Positions 36,078-44,082 of a stretch of 64,000 nucleotides of DNA are shown here, piece by piece. The stretch's first letter is position 1. Every line of letters starts with the position of its first letter. Under the pieces are notes generated by a model. That model was not told the origin of the DNA, did no database searches, and was given only the letters and a program-made list of their open reading frames with translations. Made by a program: the position numbers and the translations under genes. Source of the DNA: Microbacterium psychrotolerans (lineage in GTDB: Bacteria > Actinomycetota > Actinomycetes > Actinomycetales > Microbacteriaceae). The DNA lies in assembly GCF_031085295.1 (NCBI RefSeq), contig NZ_JAVFWO010000002.1, forward strand, positions 310,001 to 374,000, given 5' to 3'.

Positions 36078-37001
36078 ATGGCCGTCGTCACCATTCGCCA
36101 GCTGCTCGACAGCGGCGTGCACTTCGGACACCAGACCCGCCGGTGGAACCCGAAGGTCAAGCGCTTCATCCTCACGGAGCGCAGCGGCATCCACATCATC
36201 GACCTGCAGCAGTCGCTGACGTACATCGACAAGGCGTACGAGTTCGTCAAGGAGACCGTCGCCCACGGCGGCACCATCCTCTTCGTCGGCACCAAGAAGC
36301 AGGCGCAGGAAGTCATCGCCGAGCAGGCGACCCGCGTGGGCCAGCCCTACGTCAACCAGCGCTGGCTGGGCGGTCTGCTCACCAACTTCTCGACCGTGTC
36401 GAAGCGTCTCGCCCGCATGAAGGAGCTCGAGGAGCTCGACTTCGAGGACCCGGCCGCGAGCGGCTTCACCAAGAAGGAGCTCCTCCTCAAGAAGCGTGAG
36501 CTCGACAAGCTGCACAAGTCGCTCGGCGGCATCCGCAACCTCCAGAAGACCCCCTCGGCCATCTGGGTCGTCGACGCCAAGCGTGAGCACCTCGCGATCG
36601 ACGAGGCGTCGAAGCTCGGCATCCCCGTGATCGGCATTCTCGACACGAACGCCGACCCCGACGAGTTCCAGTACCCGATCCCCGGCAACGACGACGCGAT
36701 CCGCTCGGTGGGCCTGCTCACGCGCATCATCGCCGACGCCGCCGCGGAGGGCTTGATCCAGCGCCACCAGCCCACCGACGAGACCGCTGACGCGGAGCCC
36801 CTCGCCGACTGGGAGCGCGAGCTGCTCGAGCAGGGTGCGCCCGTCGAGACCGACGTCGCCGAGGTTGAGACCATCGCGACCGAGTCGGCCGCCGATGAGG
36901 CCGGCGCCGAGGCCGCTGAGGTCGTCGAGACCGCCGACGTCGTCGAGACCGCCGAGGCCGCTGACGCTGCCGAGGTCGCCGAGGCGACCCCCGCCGAGTA
37001 A
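36078..37001 (+). CDS. rpsB: Ribosomal protein uS2
   Basis: Small-subunit protein, 307 residues. The conserved core ([20 protein letters not shown] ... [17 protein letters not shown] ... [19 protein letters not shown] ... [16 protein letters not shown]) runs to about residue 235. The last 60 or so residues are an extremely acidic Glu/Ala/Thr/Val tail with repeated [12 protein letters not shown] units, an actinobacterial extension. ATG at 36078 has CAGGAGAAC upstream. Pairs with tsf. Confidence 0.98.
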   Translation: MAVVTIRQLLDSGVHFGHQTRRWNPKVKRFILTERSGIHIIDLQQSLTYIDKAYEFVKETVAHGGTILFVGTKKQAQEVIAEQATRVGQPYVNQRWLGGLLTNFSTVSKRLARMKELEELDFEDPAASGFTKKELLLKKRELDKLHKSLGGIRNLQKTPSAIWVVDAKREHLAIDEASKLGIPVIGILDTNADPDEFQYPIPGNDDAIRSVGLLTRIIADAAAEGLIQRHQPTDETADAEPLADWERELLEQGAPVETDVAEVETIATESAADEAGAEAAEVVETADVVETAEAADAAEVAEATPAE

Positions 37002-37018
37002 GCCCCACTCACACTCCG

Positions 37019-37065
37019 CCTCGGCGGGATCGTCCTGGCCCCACGGCCGGACGGTCCCGCCGAGG
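37019..37065 (+). terminator. Long hairpin between rpsB and tsf
   Basis: CCTCGGCGGGA pairs with TCCCGCCGAGG, and inside it CGTCC pairs with GGACG and GGCC with GGCC. The result is a stem of nearly 20 bp with one small mismatch. There is no T-run. In the short gap between two co-oriented translation genes it is more likely an attenuator or an RNA-processing/stability element than a full stop. Confidence 0.6.
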
Positions 37066-37104
37066 CATCCACGAGAACTCACGAGATTCAAGGAGCCGCC
37101 ACCC

Positions 37105-37932
37105 ATGGCAAACTTCACGATCGCCGACATCAAGGCCCTGCGCGAGCAGCTCGGCACCGGCATGGTCGACACCAAGAAGGCGCTCGAGGAGGCCGACGGC
37201 GACCTCGAGAAGGCCGTCGAGATCCTGCGCCTGAAGGGCGCGAAGGGCAACGCCAAGCGCGCCGACCGCTCCACGAGCGAGGGGCTCGTCGCGGCCAAGG
37301 AGGTTGACGGTCAGGTCACGATCATCGAGCTCAACACCGAGACCGACTTCGTCGCGAAGAACGAGCGCTTCATCGCCCTCGCCGACAAGGTGCTGGACGC
37401 CGCCGCTGCCGCTCACGCCGAGTCGGCCGAGGCTGCGCTGGCCGCGCCCGCCGGCACCCAGACGGTCGCCGAGCTCATCTCGGACGAGGCCGCCATCATC
37501 GGCGAGAAGGTCGAGCTGCGCCGCGTGAGCACGCTCTCGGGCGACAACTTCGAGATCTACCTGCACAAGACCAGCAAGGACCTGCCGCCGCAGGTGGGCG
37601 TCGTGCTCGCCTACTCGGGCGACGACGCCGAGACGGCGCGCAGCATCGCGCAGCACATCTCGTTCGCCAACCCGTCGTACCTGTCGCGCGACGAGGTCCC
37701 CGAGGCGGATGTCGACAAGGAGCGCGAGATCGTCACCGAGATCTCGCGCAACGAGGGCAAGCCCGAGGCTGCCCTTCCGAAGATCGTCGAGGGCCGCGTC
37801 AACGCGTTCTTCAAGCAGGTCTCGCTTCTCGACCAGGACTACGCGAAGGACAACAAGCAGTCCGTCGCGCAGGTCGCGAAGGATGCCGGTCTGACCCTCA
37901 CGGGCTTCGCCCGCTACAAGGTCGGCGCCTGA
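37105..37932 (+). CDS. tsf: Elongation factor Ts
   Basis: Nucleotide-exchange factor for EF-Tu, 275 residues. The N-terminal UBA-like domain with TGMVDTKKALEEADGDLEKA is followed by the TDFVAKNERF motif and both dimerisation/core subdomains, ending in KDAGLTLTGFARYKVG. ATG at 37105 lies after AAGGAGCC. It follows rpsB as in almost all bacteria, and its transcript ends at a strong terminator 10 bases downstream. Confidence 0.98.
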   Translation: MANFTIADIKALREQLGTGMVDTKKALEEADGDLEKAVEILRLKGAKGNAKRADRSTSEGLVAAKEVDGQVTIIELNTETDFVAKNERFIALADKVLDAAAAAHAESAEAALAAPAGTQTVAELISDEAAIIGEKVELRRVSTLSGDNFEIYLHKTSKDLPPQVGVVLAYSGDDAETARSIAQHISFANPSYLSRDEVPEADVDKEREIVTEISRNEGKPEAALPKIVEGRVNAFFKQVSLLDQDYAKDNKQSVAQVAKDAGLTLTGFARYKVGA

Positions 37933-37941
37933 TCCATTGAG

Positions 37942-37978
37942 AAGGCCCGCATCGGCAATCCGATGCGGGCCTTTTCTC
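37942..37978 (+). terminator. Rho-independent terminator of rpsB-tsf
   Basis: Perfect 14-bp stem (AAGGCCCGCATCGG/CCGATGCGGGCCTT) with a CAAT loop, followed by TTCTC. This is the most canonical intrinsic terminator in the window and closes the rpsB-tsf unit before pyrH. Confidence 0.93.
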
Positions 37979-38016
37979 ATGCCCTTCGGTAGTTTGTCGT
38001 AGACGAGAGGACCACA

Positions 38017-38736
38017 GTGATCAACGAGAACACCGGGCGCCGCCGCGTCCTTCTGAAGCTGTCCGGCGAGGCGTTCGGTGGGGGCCAACTGGGTGTGAAC
38101 CCCGACGTGGTCAGCCAGATGGCGCAGGAGATCGCTGCCGCGGTCGACCGTGTCGAGATCGCCGTCGTCGTCGGCGGCGGCAACTTCTTCCGCGGCGCCG
38201 AGCTCAGCCAGCGCGGCATGGACCGCGGGCGTGCCGACTACATGGGCATGCTGGGCACCGTGATGAACGCCCTGGCGCTCCAGGACTTCCTCGAGCAGGC
38301 GGGCGCCGCGACGCGCGTGCAGTCGGCCATCTCGATGACCCAGGTCGCCGAGCCGTACATCCCGCGCCGCGCCGAGCGGCACATGGAGAAGGGCCGCGTC
38401 GTGATCTTCGGCGCCGGCGCCGGCCTGCCGTACTTCTCCACCGACACCGTGGCCGCTCAGCGTGCCCTCGAGATCGACGCGCAGGAGGTCCTCGTCGCGA
38501 AGAACGGCGTGGACGGCGTCTACACGGCCGACCCGAAGAAGGATGCCTCGGCCACGCTGATCGATCGCATCACGTACCTCGACGCGCTGCAGCGAGGCCT
38601 CAAGGTCGTCGACTCGACCGCATTCAGCCTCTGCATGGACAACCGCATGGACATGCGGGTGTTCGGCATGGAGCCGGCCGGCAACGTGACGAAGGCCCTC
38701 CTCGGCGAGACCATCGGCACGCTCGTCACGGCGTGA
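38017..38736 (+). CDS. pyrH: UMP kinase
   Basis: Phosphorylates UMP to UDP in pyrimidine nucleotide synthesis; essential and specific to UMP in bacteria. The 239 residues have the amino-acid-kinase fold: [51 protein letters not shown] and [18 protein letters not shown] at 38017 follows GAGAGG. A TAGACG hexamer at 38000-38005 may be its own -10, in line with the terminator just upstream. Confidence 0.97.
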   Translation: MINENTGRRRVLLKLSGEAFGGGQLGVNPDVVSQMAQEIAAAVDRVEIAVVVGGGNFFRGAELSQRGMDRGRADYMGMLGTVMNALALQDFLEQAGAATRVQSAISMTQVAEPYIPRRAERHMEKGRVVIFGAGAGLPYFSTDTVAAQRALEIDAQEVLVAKNGVDGVYTADPKKDASATLIDRITYLDALQRGLKVVDSTAFSLCMDNRMDMRVFGMEPAGNVTKALLGETIGTLVTA

Positions 38737-38751
38737 CGACGCTGCCGCCGA

Positions 38752-38757
38752 TACACT
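38752..38757 (+). promoter_or_regulatory. frr -10 element (TACACT)
   Basis: CGATACACT, sharing GATACACT with the rpsB promoter, lies 31 bases before the frr GTG. This gives a short leader that contains the GAAGGAG ribosome-binding site. It suggests frr-cdsA has a promoter separate from pyrH. Confidence 0.5.
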
Positions 38758-38788
38758 TGACCAGCCCCATCTACCTGAAGGAGACACT

Positions 38789-39343
38789 GTGATCGCGGAC
38801 GTCTTGGCCGATGCCGGAGTGCGCATGGACCGCGCTGTCGAGGCTGCGAAGGAGGACTTCGCGACGGTGCGCACCGGACGCGCGAACCCGCAGCTGTTCC
38901 AGAAGGTCCTCGTCGACTACTACGGCAGCCCGACGCCGCTCGCGCAGCTCGCGTCGATCAACAACCCCGAGGCGCGCACCCTCCTGATCACGCCGTACGA
39001 CAAGTCGGCGCTGAAGGCGATCGAGCAGGCGATCCGCGACATCCCGAACCTCGGGGTCAACCCGACCAACGACGGCAACCTCGTGCGCGTCACGATGCCC
39101 GAGCTGACCGAGGAGCGTCGCAAGGAGTACGTCAAGCTCGTGCGCGGCAAGGGCGAGGACGCCAAGGTGCATGTGCGCGGCATCCGCCGCAAGGCCAAGG
39201 ACGACATCGACGCGCTGAAGGGCGAGGTCGGTGAGGACGAGCTGGCCCGCGCCGAGAAGGAACTCGACGCGCTGACGCGCGCCCACGTCGACGGGATCGA
39301 CGACGCGCTCAAGCGCAAAGAGGCCGAGCTCCTCGAAGTCTGA
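38789..39343 (+). CDS. frr: Ribosome recycling factor
   Basis: With EF-G it splits post-termination ribosomes. The 184-residue length is standard. The conserved helical ends are present ([20 protein letters not shown] ... [29 protein letters not shown]). GTG at 38789 follows AAGGAGAC. Order pyrH-frr-cdsA is conserved across bacteria. Confidence 0.98.
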   Translation: MIADVLADAGVRMDRAVEAAKEDFATVRTGRANPQLFQKVLVDYYGSPTPLAQLASINNPEARTLLITPYDKSALKAIEQAIRDIPNLGVNPTNDGNLVRVTMPELTEERRKEYVKLVRGKGEDAKVHVRGIRRKAKDDIDALKGEVGEDELARAEKELDALTRAHVDGIDDALKRKEAELLEV

Positions 39344-39352
39344 GGTCTGCCC

Positions 39353-40396
39353 ATGACCGACGCATCGGACCCGCCGCGCGGCGAAGAGGCCGCTTCTCCG
39401 CAGACGCGGCGCGAAGCGGGCGACGCACGGCGTAACGCGGAGGCCCACGACACCCCGCCGGCGCTGCAGGCGCATCTGCGCGCCGCGCGCAGTGAGCTGG
39501 AGAGCCAGGTCGCGCAGGCGAGGGCCGACTTCGAGGAGGCGAACGAGCGCATCAAGGAGCGCACCGGACGAGATCTCATCGTGGCGACCTTGATCGGGCT
39601 GGCCATCGGGGTCGCCCTGCTCGGCTCGCTGATCTTCGTGAAGTGGGCGTTCGTGCCGTTCGCCCTGGCGGCGGCGCTGCTCGCGATGTTCGAGTTCTCC
39701 CGCGCGCTTATCGCGAGCGGACGCCGCGTCGACCTGGTCCCGCAGCTCGTCGCGGGTGCCGTCGTCATGCTGTCGGCCTACTTCGTGGACGCGTGGCTGC
39801 AGTGGGTTCTGCTCTTCGTCGTCCTGGCGTTCCTCGTGGTGTGGCGGCTCGTTGCGCAGATGGCCTCCCACGACGGCCGCGTCTACTCCGCCGTGCTCGG
39901 GGATGTGCTGATCGCCGCCTTCCTGCAGCTGTACGTGGCGTTTCTCACGAGCCTCTGCCTCGTGCTGCTGAGCCAGGACCGCGGCGAGTGGTGGGTGCTG
40001 TCGTTCATCATCGTGGCGGTCGCCGTCGACACCGGTGCGTACATCGCAGGCATCACCCTGGGCAAGCATCCGATGGCTCCACGCATCAGCCCCAAGAAGA
40101 CGTGGGAGGGCTTCGCCGGCGCCGCGGCGGCGGCCACCATCGCAGGCGTGCTGGTCGGCATGTTCATGCTCGGCCTCGAGTGGTGGATGGGCGCGGTGTT
40201 CGGCATCCTCATCCTCGCAACGGCCACGGTCGGCGACCTGGGAGAATCGATGATCAAGCGCGATCTCGGCATCAAGGACATGAGCTCCTGGCTGCCCGGT
40301 CACGGCGGCGTCCTCGATCGACTCGATTCGATCCTGCTGTCGGTCGTGGCGGCGCTGTCCCTCTACTACCTCTTCACTCCGCTGGTGGCATCATGA
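39353..40396 (+). CDS. cdsA: Phosphatidate cytidylyltransferase CdsA
   Basis: Integral membrane enzyme that makes CDP-diacylglycerol for phospholipid synthesis. An unusually long cytoplasmic N-terminus of about 75 residues, with a charged helix likely to form a coiled coil (RSELESQVAQARADFEEANE), precedes eight or so membrane helices. The family signature is near the C-terminus: SPKKTWEGFAGA and GDLGESMIKRDLGIKDM, then LPGHGGVLDRLDS. The stop overlaps the ATG of the DivIVA-like gene. 347 residues against 270-300 in many species, the excess being the N-terminal extension. Confidence 0.95.
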   Translation: MTDASDPPRGEEAASPQTRREAGDARRNAEAHDTPPALQAHLRAARSELESQVAQARADFEEANERIKERTGRDLIVATLIGLAIGVALLGSLIFVKWAFVPFALAAALLAMFEFSRALIASGRRVDLVPQLVAGAVVMLSAYFVDAWLQWVLLFVVLAFLVVWRLVAQMASHDGRVYSAVLGDVLIAAFLQLYVAFLTSLCLVLLSQDRGEWWVLSFIIVAVAVDTGAYIAGITLGKHPMAPRISPKKTWEGFAGAAAAATIAGVLVGMFMLGLEWWMGAVFGILILATATVGDLGESMIKRDLGIKDMSSWLPGHGGVLDRLDSILLSVVAALSLYYLFTPLVAS

Positions 40397-40956
40397 CGGC
40401 ATCCGAGACGACCTCCCGGGCATCCTTCCCCGAGGCCCGCGGGCGCGAGAAGGGCTACGACAAGCAGCCGGTAGACGAGTTCCTCGCCCGCGCCCGCGCG
40501 TCGTTCGAGCAGGGCAGCGAGTCCCTCACGTCGGCCGACGTCCGCCAGGTGGCCTTCCCGCTGGTGCGGCACGGGTATGCGATCGCATCGGTCGACGCGG
40601 CGCTCGGTCGCATCGAAGACGCGTTCGCTGCGCGTGAGCGCGCTTCCGCGATGGCGGCCGCAGGCGTCCAGGCATGGGTCGGCCACACCCGGGAGCTCGC
40701 GCAGGAGGTGCTGGATCGCCTGTCGCGCCCCACCGGGCGCCGCTTCGACCGGGTGTCGCGGCTGCGCTACGGCTACCGGGTCGCCGAGGTCGACCTGGTC
40801 ACCGACAAGCTCGCGCGATTTCTCGAGACCGGCGATTCCGTGACCGTCGAGCAGGTGCGCGCGGTCGCGTTCCGCATGCAGCGCGGCGGCTACCGCGAGA
40901 CGCAGGTCGATGCCGTGCTCGACGCGGTCGTCGAGGTGATGCTCGCGGTGAAGTGA
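40393..40956 (+). CDS. DivIVA-domain-containing protein
   Basis: A 187-residue soluble protein with two or three short DivIVA-like repeats of the form FPxxRGREKGYDKQPVDEFLARAR, VAFPLVRHGYAIASVDAALGRIE and SRLRYGYRVAEVDLVTDKL. Each combines an aromatic Gly-Tyr turn with a VD(A/E)xL helix. It lacks the long coiled coil of true DivIVA/Wag31 and is likely a small adaptor of the envelope or polar growth machinery, an inference from the domain. ATGA overlap with cdsA implies co-translation. Confidence 0.85.
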   Translation: MTASETTSRASFPEARGREKGYDKQPVDEFLARARASFEQGSESLTSADVRQVAFPLVRHGYAIASVDAALGRIEDAFAARERASAMAAAGVQAWVGHTRELAQEVLDRLSRPTGRRFDRVSRLRYGYRVAEVDLVTDKLARFLETGDSVTVEQVRAVAFRMQRGGYRETQVDAVLDAVVEVMLAVK

Positions 40957-41014
40957 CACGCGCGGGCGTCGCGGATGGCACGGCCTCGTGCCGGTATGCG
41001 AGAATCGGGGCACT

Positions 41015-41773
41015 GTGACTTCTGGAAACGAGCTGAACCCGACCAGGCGCGCCCGTCGTCACGAGGTGTCGACCCGGGCTGCGGGACGCGTCGTCTCGAC
41101 TCCGACCGTCGCTCCGGCGGCGACAGCCCGCCCGGCGGGCTCCCCGGCCCGATGGTCACGTCGCCGCGGTGTGCTGGGAGGCTTCGCAGCGTTCGCGGTG
41201 CTGGGGTTCGTGGTCGCCTATATCGGTCCGACCGGTTTCGCCCTCGCGCAGGCGACGGCCGAAGAAGCTCCGCAGGTCTCGCTCTACGCGAGTTCGCTCG
41301 ACGACGTCCAGTCCCTGAGTGGCGATGGAAGCGCAGAGGCCGAGCCTGCAGCGCTCGACCGCGGCGGCTATTCCGTGTACGTCAAGCCCAAGCCCACTCC
41401 GACGGTGGCGCCGACGGCCGCCTCGTCATCGTCGTCCGGTGGTTGGCGGCCTCCGTTCGTCACCCCCGACCCCGGCACGGCGCAGGCCATCGCCTACGAC
41501 ATGGTGCTCGCTCGCGGCTGGGGCGACGACCAGTTCGCCTGTCTGGTGGCGCTGTGGAAGAAGGAGTCCGGCTGGCGGGTCAACGCCTACAACGCCGGCA
41601 GCGGCGCCTACGGCATTCCTCAGGCGCTGCCCGGCAGCAAGATGGCGACCGCCGGTGCCGACTGGGAGACCAACCCGGCGACCCAGATCACCTGGGGCCT
41701 GGGCTATATCGGCGGTCGCTACGGAACGCCGTGCGGCGCCTGGGACCACTCGCAGCGCACGGGCTGGTATTGA
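41015..41773 (+). CDS. Membrane-anchored lysozyme-like (lytic transglycosylase) protein
   Basis: A 252-residue protein. A basic N-terminus and one membrane helix (GVLGGFAAFAVLGFVVAYIG, about 53-72) lead to a Ser/Pro/Thr linker (KPKPTPTVAPTAASSSS). A lysozyme-fold C-terminal domain follows (LVALWKKESGWRVNAYNA, GAYGIPQALPGSKMA, TWGLGYIGGRYGTPCGAWDH). The Glu in KKESGW is the likely catalytic acid. It probably cleaves peptidoglycan outside the membrane. GTG at 41015 lies 9 bases after GAGAAT. The two C-terminal Cys could form a disulfide. Confidence 0.88.
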   Translation: MTSGNELNPTRRARRHEVSTRAAGRVVSTPTVAPAATARPAGSPARWSRRRGVLGGFAAFAVLGFVVAYIGPTGFALAQATAEEAPQVSLYASSLDDVQSLSGDGSAEAEPAALDRGGYSVYVKPKPTPTVAPTAASSSSSGGWRPPFVTPDPGTAQAIAYDMVLARGWGDDQFACLVALWKKESGWRVNAYNAGSGAYGIPQALPGSKMATAGADWETNPATQITWGLGYIGGRYGTPCGAWDHSQRTGWY

Positions 41774-41776
41774 GCC

Positions 41777-42061
41777 GTGCCCCGATCGAACCGCCGCCGT
41801 CCTGATCCGAGCGGCGACGAGTCCTTCGAGCGACTCCTCGCCGGCTGGAAGCGCAGTGAGATGCGGCGAGGCGTGGAGTGGATCGTGCAGCCGGTCTCGG
41901 CCGCCCAGGCTCAGAAGCCCTACACATGCCCGGGCTGCGGTCGCCAGGTGGACGTCGGCGTCGCCCATCTGGTGGCCTGGCGCGCCGACGGAGTGCTCGG
42001 CGACGCCGCGGATCTCGCCGCGCGCCGGCACTGGCATCAGCACTGCTGGAAGGTGGCGTGA
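41777..42061 (+). CDS. Small zinc-ribbon-like protein of unknown function
   Basis: A 94-residue basic protein with an N-terminal Arg-rich region (MPRSNRRRPDPSGDESFERL) and a putative metal site formed by CPGCG around residue 50 and RRHWHQHCWKV at the end (Cys-X2-Cys plus His/His/Cys). The last residues are Trp- and His-rich. I do not recognise a named family. It starts with GTG 3 bases after the previous stop and is one base from the following hydrolase gene, so the three are probably one transcript. A nucleic-acid-binding role is possible. Confidence 0.75.
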   Translation: MPRSNRRRPDPSGDESFERLLAGWKRSEMRRGVEWIVQPVSAAQAQKPYTCPGCGRQVDVGVAHLVAWRADGVLGDAADLAARRHWHQHCWKVA

Positions 42062-42062
42062 C

Positions 42063-42791
42063 ATGGAGATCCGCGGACCGATGCTGCTGCCCGCACGGCG
42101 TGAGGACATCGAGCTCGAGACGCTCGACGGACTGACGCTCGTCGGTGAGCTCGCACTGCCCGAGAGCCGGGATCCCGTCGCGACCCTCGTCACGCTGCAT
42201 CCCCTGCCGACGGCCGGCGGATTCATGGACTCGCACATCATCCGCAAGGCGGCCGGGCGCCTCCCCGCGCTGGCGGATCTCGCGGTGCTGCGGTTCAACA
42301 CGCGGGGCACGACCTCGCCCCGGGGGACGAGTGACGGCGCCTTCGACGGCGGCCGAGCCGAGGCCTTCGATGTCGCGGCCGCGATGGACTTCGTGCACAG
42401 CCGTGGCCTGCCGCGGCCCTGGCTGGTGGGATGGTCGTTCGGCACCGAACTCGCGCTGAAGTACGGGCGCGATCACGCGGTCGAAGGCGCGGTCCTGCTC
42501 TCGCCGCCGCTGCACCGCGCGACCACGGAAGATGTTGCGGCGTGGGCCGGCGACCACAGGCGCCTGATCGTGCTCGTTCCGGAGTTCGACGACTATCTCC
42601 GACCGGATGCCGCGACCGAGCGCTTCGCGAGCGTCCCCGAGGCGATCCTGATCCCGGTCGAGGGCGGCAAGCACCTGTGGGTGGGCGAGAACCAGACTCG
42701 GCGCGTGCTGACCGAGATCGTGGCGGCCGTCAATCCGGACGCGCTGCCGTTGCCTCTGGAGTGGGACGGACCCGTCGTCGCCGACGCCTGA
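42063..42791 (+). CDS. Alpha/beta hydrolase
   Basis: A 242-residue serine hydrolase of the alpha/beta fold. Features are an oxyanion-region motif TLHPLPTAGG near residue 45, LRFNTRGTTSPRG, the nucleophile elbow GWSFG at about 123-127, VPEFDDYLRP for the acid, and the His in GGKHLWVGE. The sequence resembles the small dienelactone-hydrolase-like or CocE-unrelated esterases of unknown substrate. It sits one base after the zinc-ribbon gene and converges with an AI-2E-type transporter. Substrate not deducible. Confidence 0.88.
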   Translation: MEIRGPMLLPARREDIELETLDGLTLVGELALPESRDPVATLVTLHPLPTAGGFMDSHIIRKAAGRLPALADLAVLRFNTRGTTSPRGTSDGAFDGGRAEAFDVAAAMDFVHSRGLPRPWLVGWSFGTELALKYGRDHAVEGAVLLSPPLHRATTEDVAAWAGDHRRLIVLVPEFDDYLRPDAATERFASVPEAILIPVEGGKHLWVGENQTRRVLTEIVAAVNPDALPLPLEWDGPVVADA

Positions 42792-42836
42792 TCCGCACCT
42801 CGGCGCGTCTCTGACCCGGCCCGGGTGCGACCGGCC

Positions 42837-43904
42837 TCAGCGCTCGTTCTGCCGCGGGATCACGACCTGGCGGTAGATGATCAGGATGCTGGCGGCCACC
42901 GGGATCGCGACCAGGGCGCCCAGCAGTCCGAGCAGCGATCCGCCGGCGAGGGCGGCGATCACGACGACCGCTCCGGGGACCGAGACGGCTCTGCCCATGA
43001 TGCGCGGCGAGATCACGTACGCCTCGATCTGCATGTAGATCAGGTAGTAGATGGCCGCGATGAGCGCGGTCGTGGGGGAGCCCACTACCAGGCATGTCAG
43101 GACGATGATGACGGAGCCGGTCAGGGTGCCGACGAGCGGGATCAGCGAGAAGAAGAAGGCGATGACTGCGAGCACCGCGGGGAACGGCGCTTTGATGATC
43201 GACAGGAAGATCGCGCTCAGCACGCCGTTGATGAGGCCGAGGAGGAACTGGCCGATCACGTAGTAGCCGACGGAATCGGTGATCTGCTCCCCGAGGTCCA
43301 TGAACCGGGCGCGCTTGGATGCAGGCACGAGCTGGTAGACGGCCCGCTTCAGGCTCGGAGTCGACGCCGTGAAGTAGATCGTCAGGATGAGCACGATGAA
43401 CGCCCCGGCGAACCCGGCAATGAGCGCGCCCATGATGGTGATGATGCTGCCGCCCACTTCGGAGCCGATCGCCCCGACGTCCAGCGACGCGTACCAGTCC
43501 TCGATGTAGCCCCACACCTCATCCACGTTGAGTGCGGGGAACACCGTGTGCAGCCAGTCCTGGATCGCGCCCACCGGGTCGTCGAAGGTGCCCTTCTCGG
43601 CCAGGTCCTGGATCGTGGTGACCAGCTGGCCGATCTGCTGCACGATGATGGGGACGATCATGAGGACGATCCCCGCGAACGCGGCGAGCACGCCGAGGAT
43701 CGTGATGAGGACGGCCGCCCAGCGCGGCAGCTTGCGGCGCTCGAGCCACGCGACGATCGGGTCGAGACCCAGTGACAGGAACAGAGCGGTGCCGACGTAG
43801 AGGAGGATCGTCTGGAGGTTCTGGATGCTGCCGATCAGCAGCAGACCCAAGCCGACACCGAGCGTCGCGAGCAGCGCGGTGCGGAACGGGCTGTGCAGCT
43901 TCAT
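42837..43904 (-). CDS. AI-2E family transporter
   Basis: A 355-residue polytopic membrane protein of the AI-2 exporter (TqsA/PerM) superfamily, with about eight membrane helices and a periplasmic-type amphipathic segment between helices 3 and 4. The family's conserved parts are LFLSLGLDPIVAWLERR, FFFSLIPLVGTLTGSVIIV and YLIYMQIEAYVISPRIMGRA. Members export autoinducer-2 or act as cation antiporters; the substrate here is unknown. Monocistronic, converging with the hydrolase. A short GC palindrome (ACCCGGCCCGGGT, 42814-42826) lies between the two stops. Confidence 0.92.
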   Translation of the reverse strand: MKLHSPFRTALLATLGVGLGLLLIGSIQNLQTILLYVGTALFLSLGLDPIVAWLERRKLPRWAAVLITILGVLAAFAGIVLMIVPIIVQQIGQLVTTIQDLAEKGTFDDPVGAIQDWLHTVFPALNVDEVWGYIEDWYASLDVGAIGSEVGGSIITIMGALIAGFAGAFIVLILTIYFTASTPSLKRAVYQLVPASKRARFMDLGEQITDSVGYYVIGQFLLGLINGVLSAIFLSIIKAPFPAVLAVIAFFFSLIPLVGTLTGSVIIVLTCLVVGSPTTALIAAIYYLIYMQIEAYVISPRIMGRAVSVPGAVVVIAALAGGSLLGLLGALVAIPVAASILIIYRQVVIPRQNER

Positions 43905-44082
43905 CGAGGTCCCCCTGCCGATCGACTTCCCGTCGATGCGTTGTGTCCGCCCAGGATACGCATGTGGAGTGCCCAGTCCGTGGAATGGTCCCTCCCACGC
44001 GCCTCACAGGTCATTCCCGCTAGTCTGAAACGTCGAATCGAAGGGTTGCGCTGCGTCTGCGCGCCCGGGAAAGGTGTTCTTC

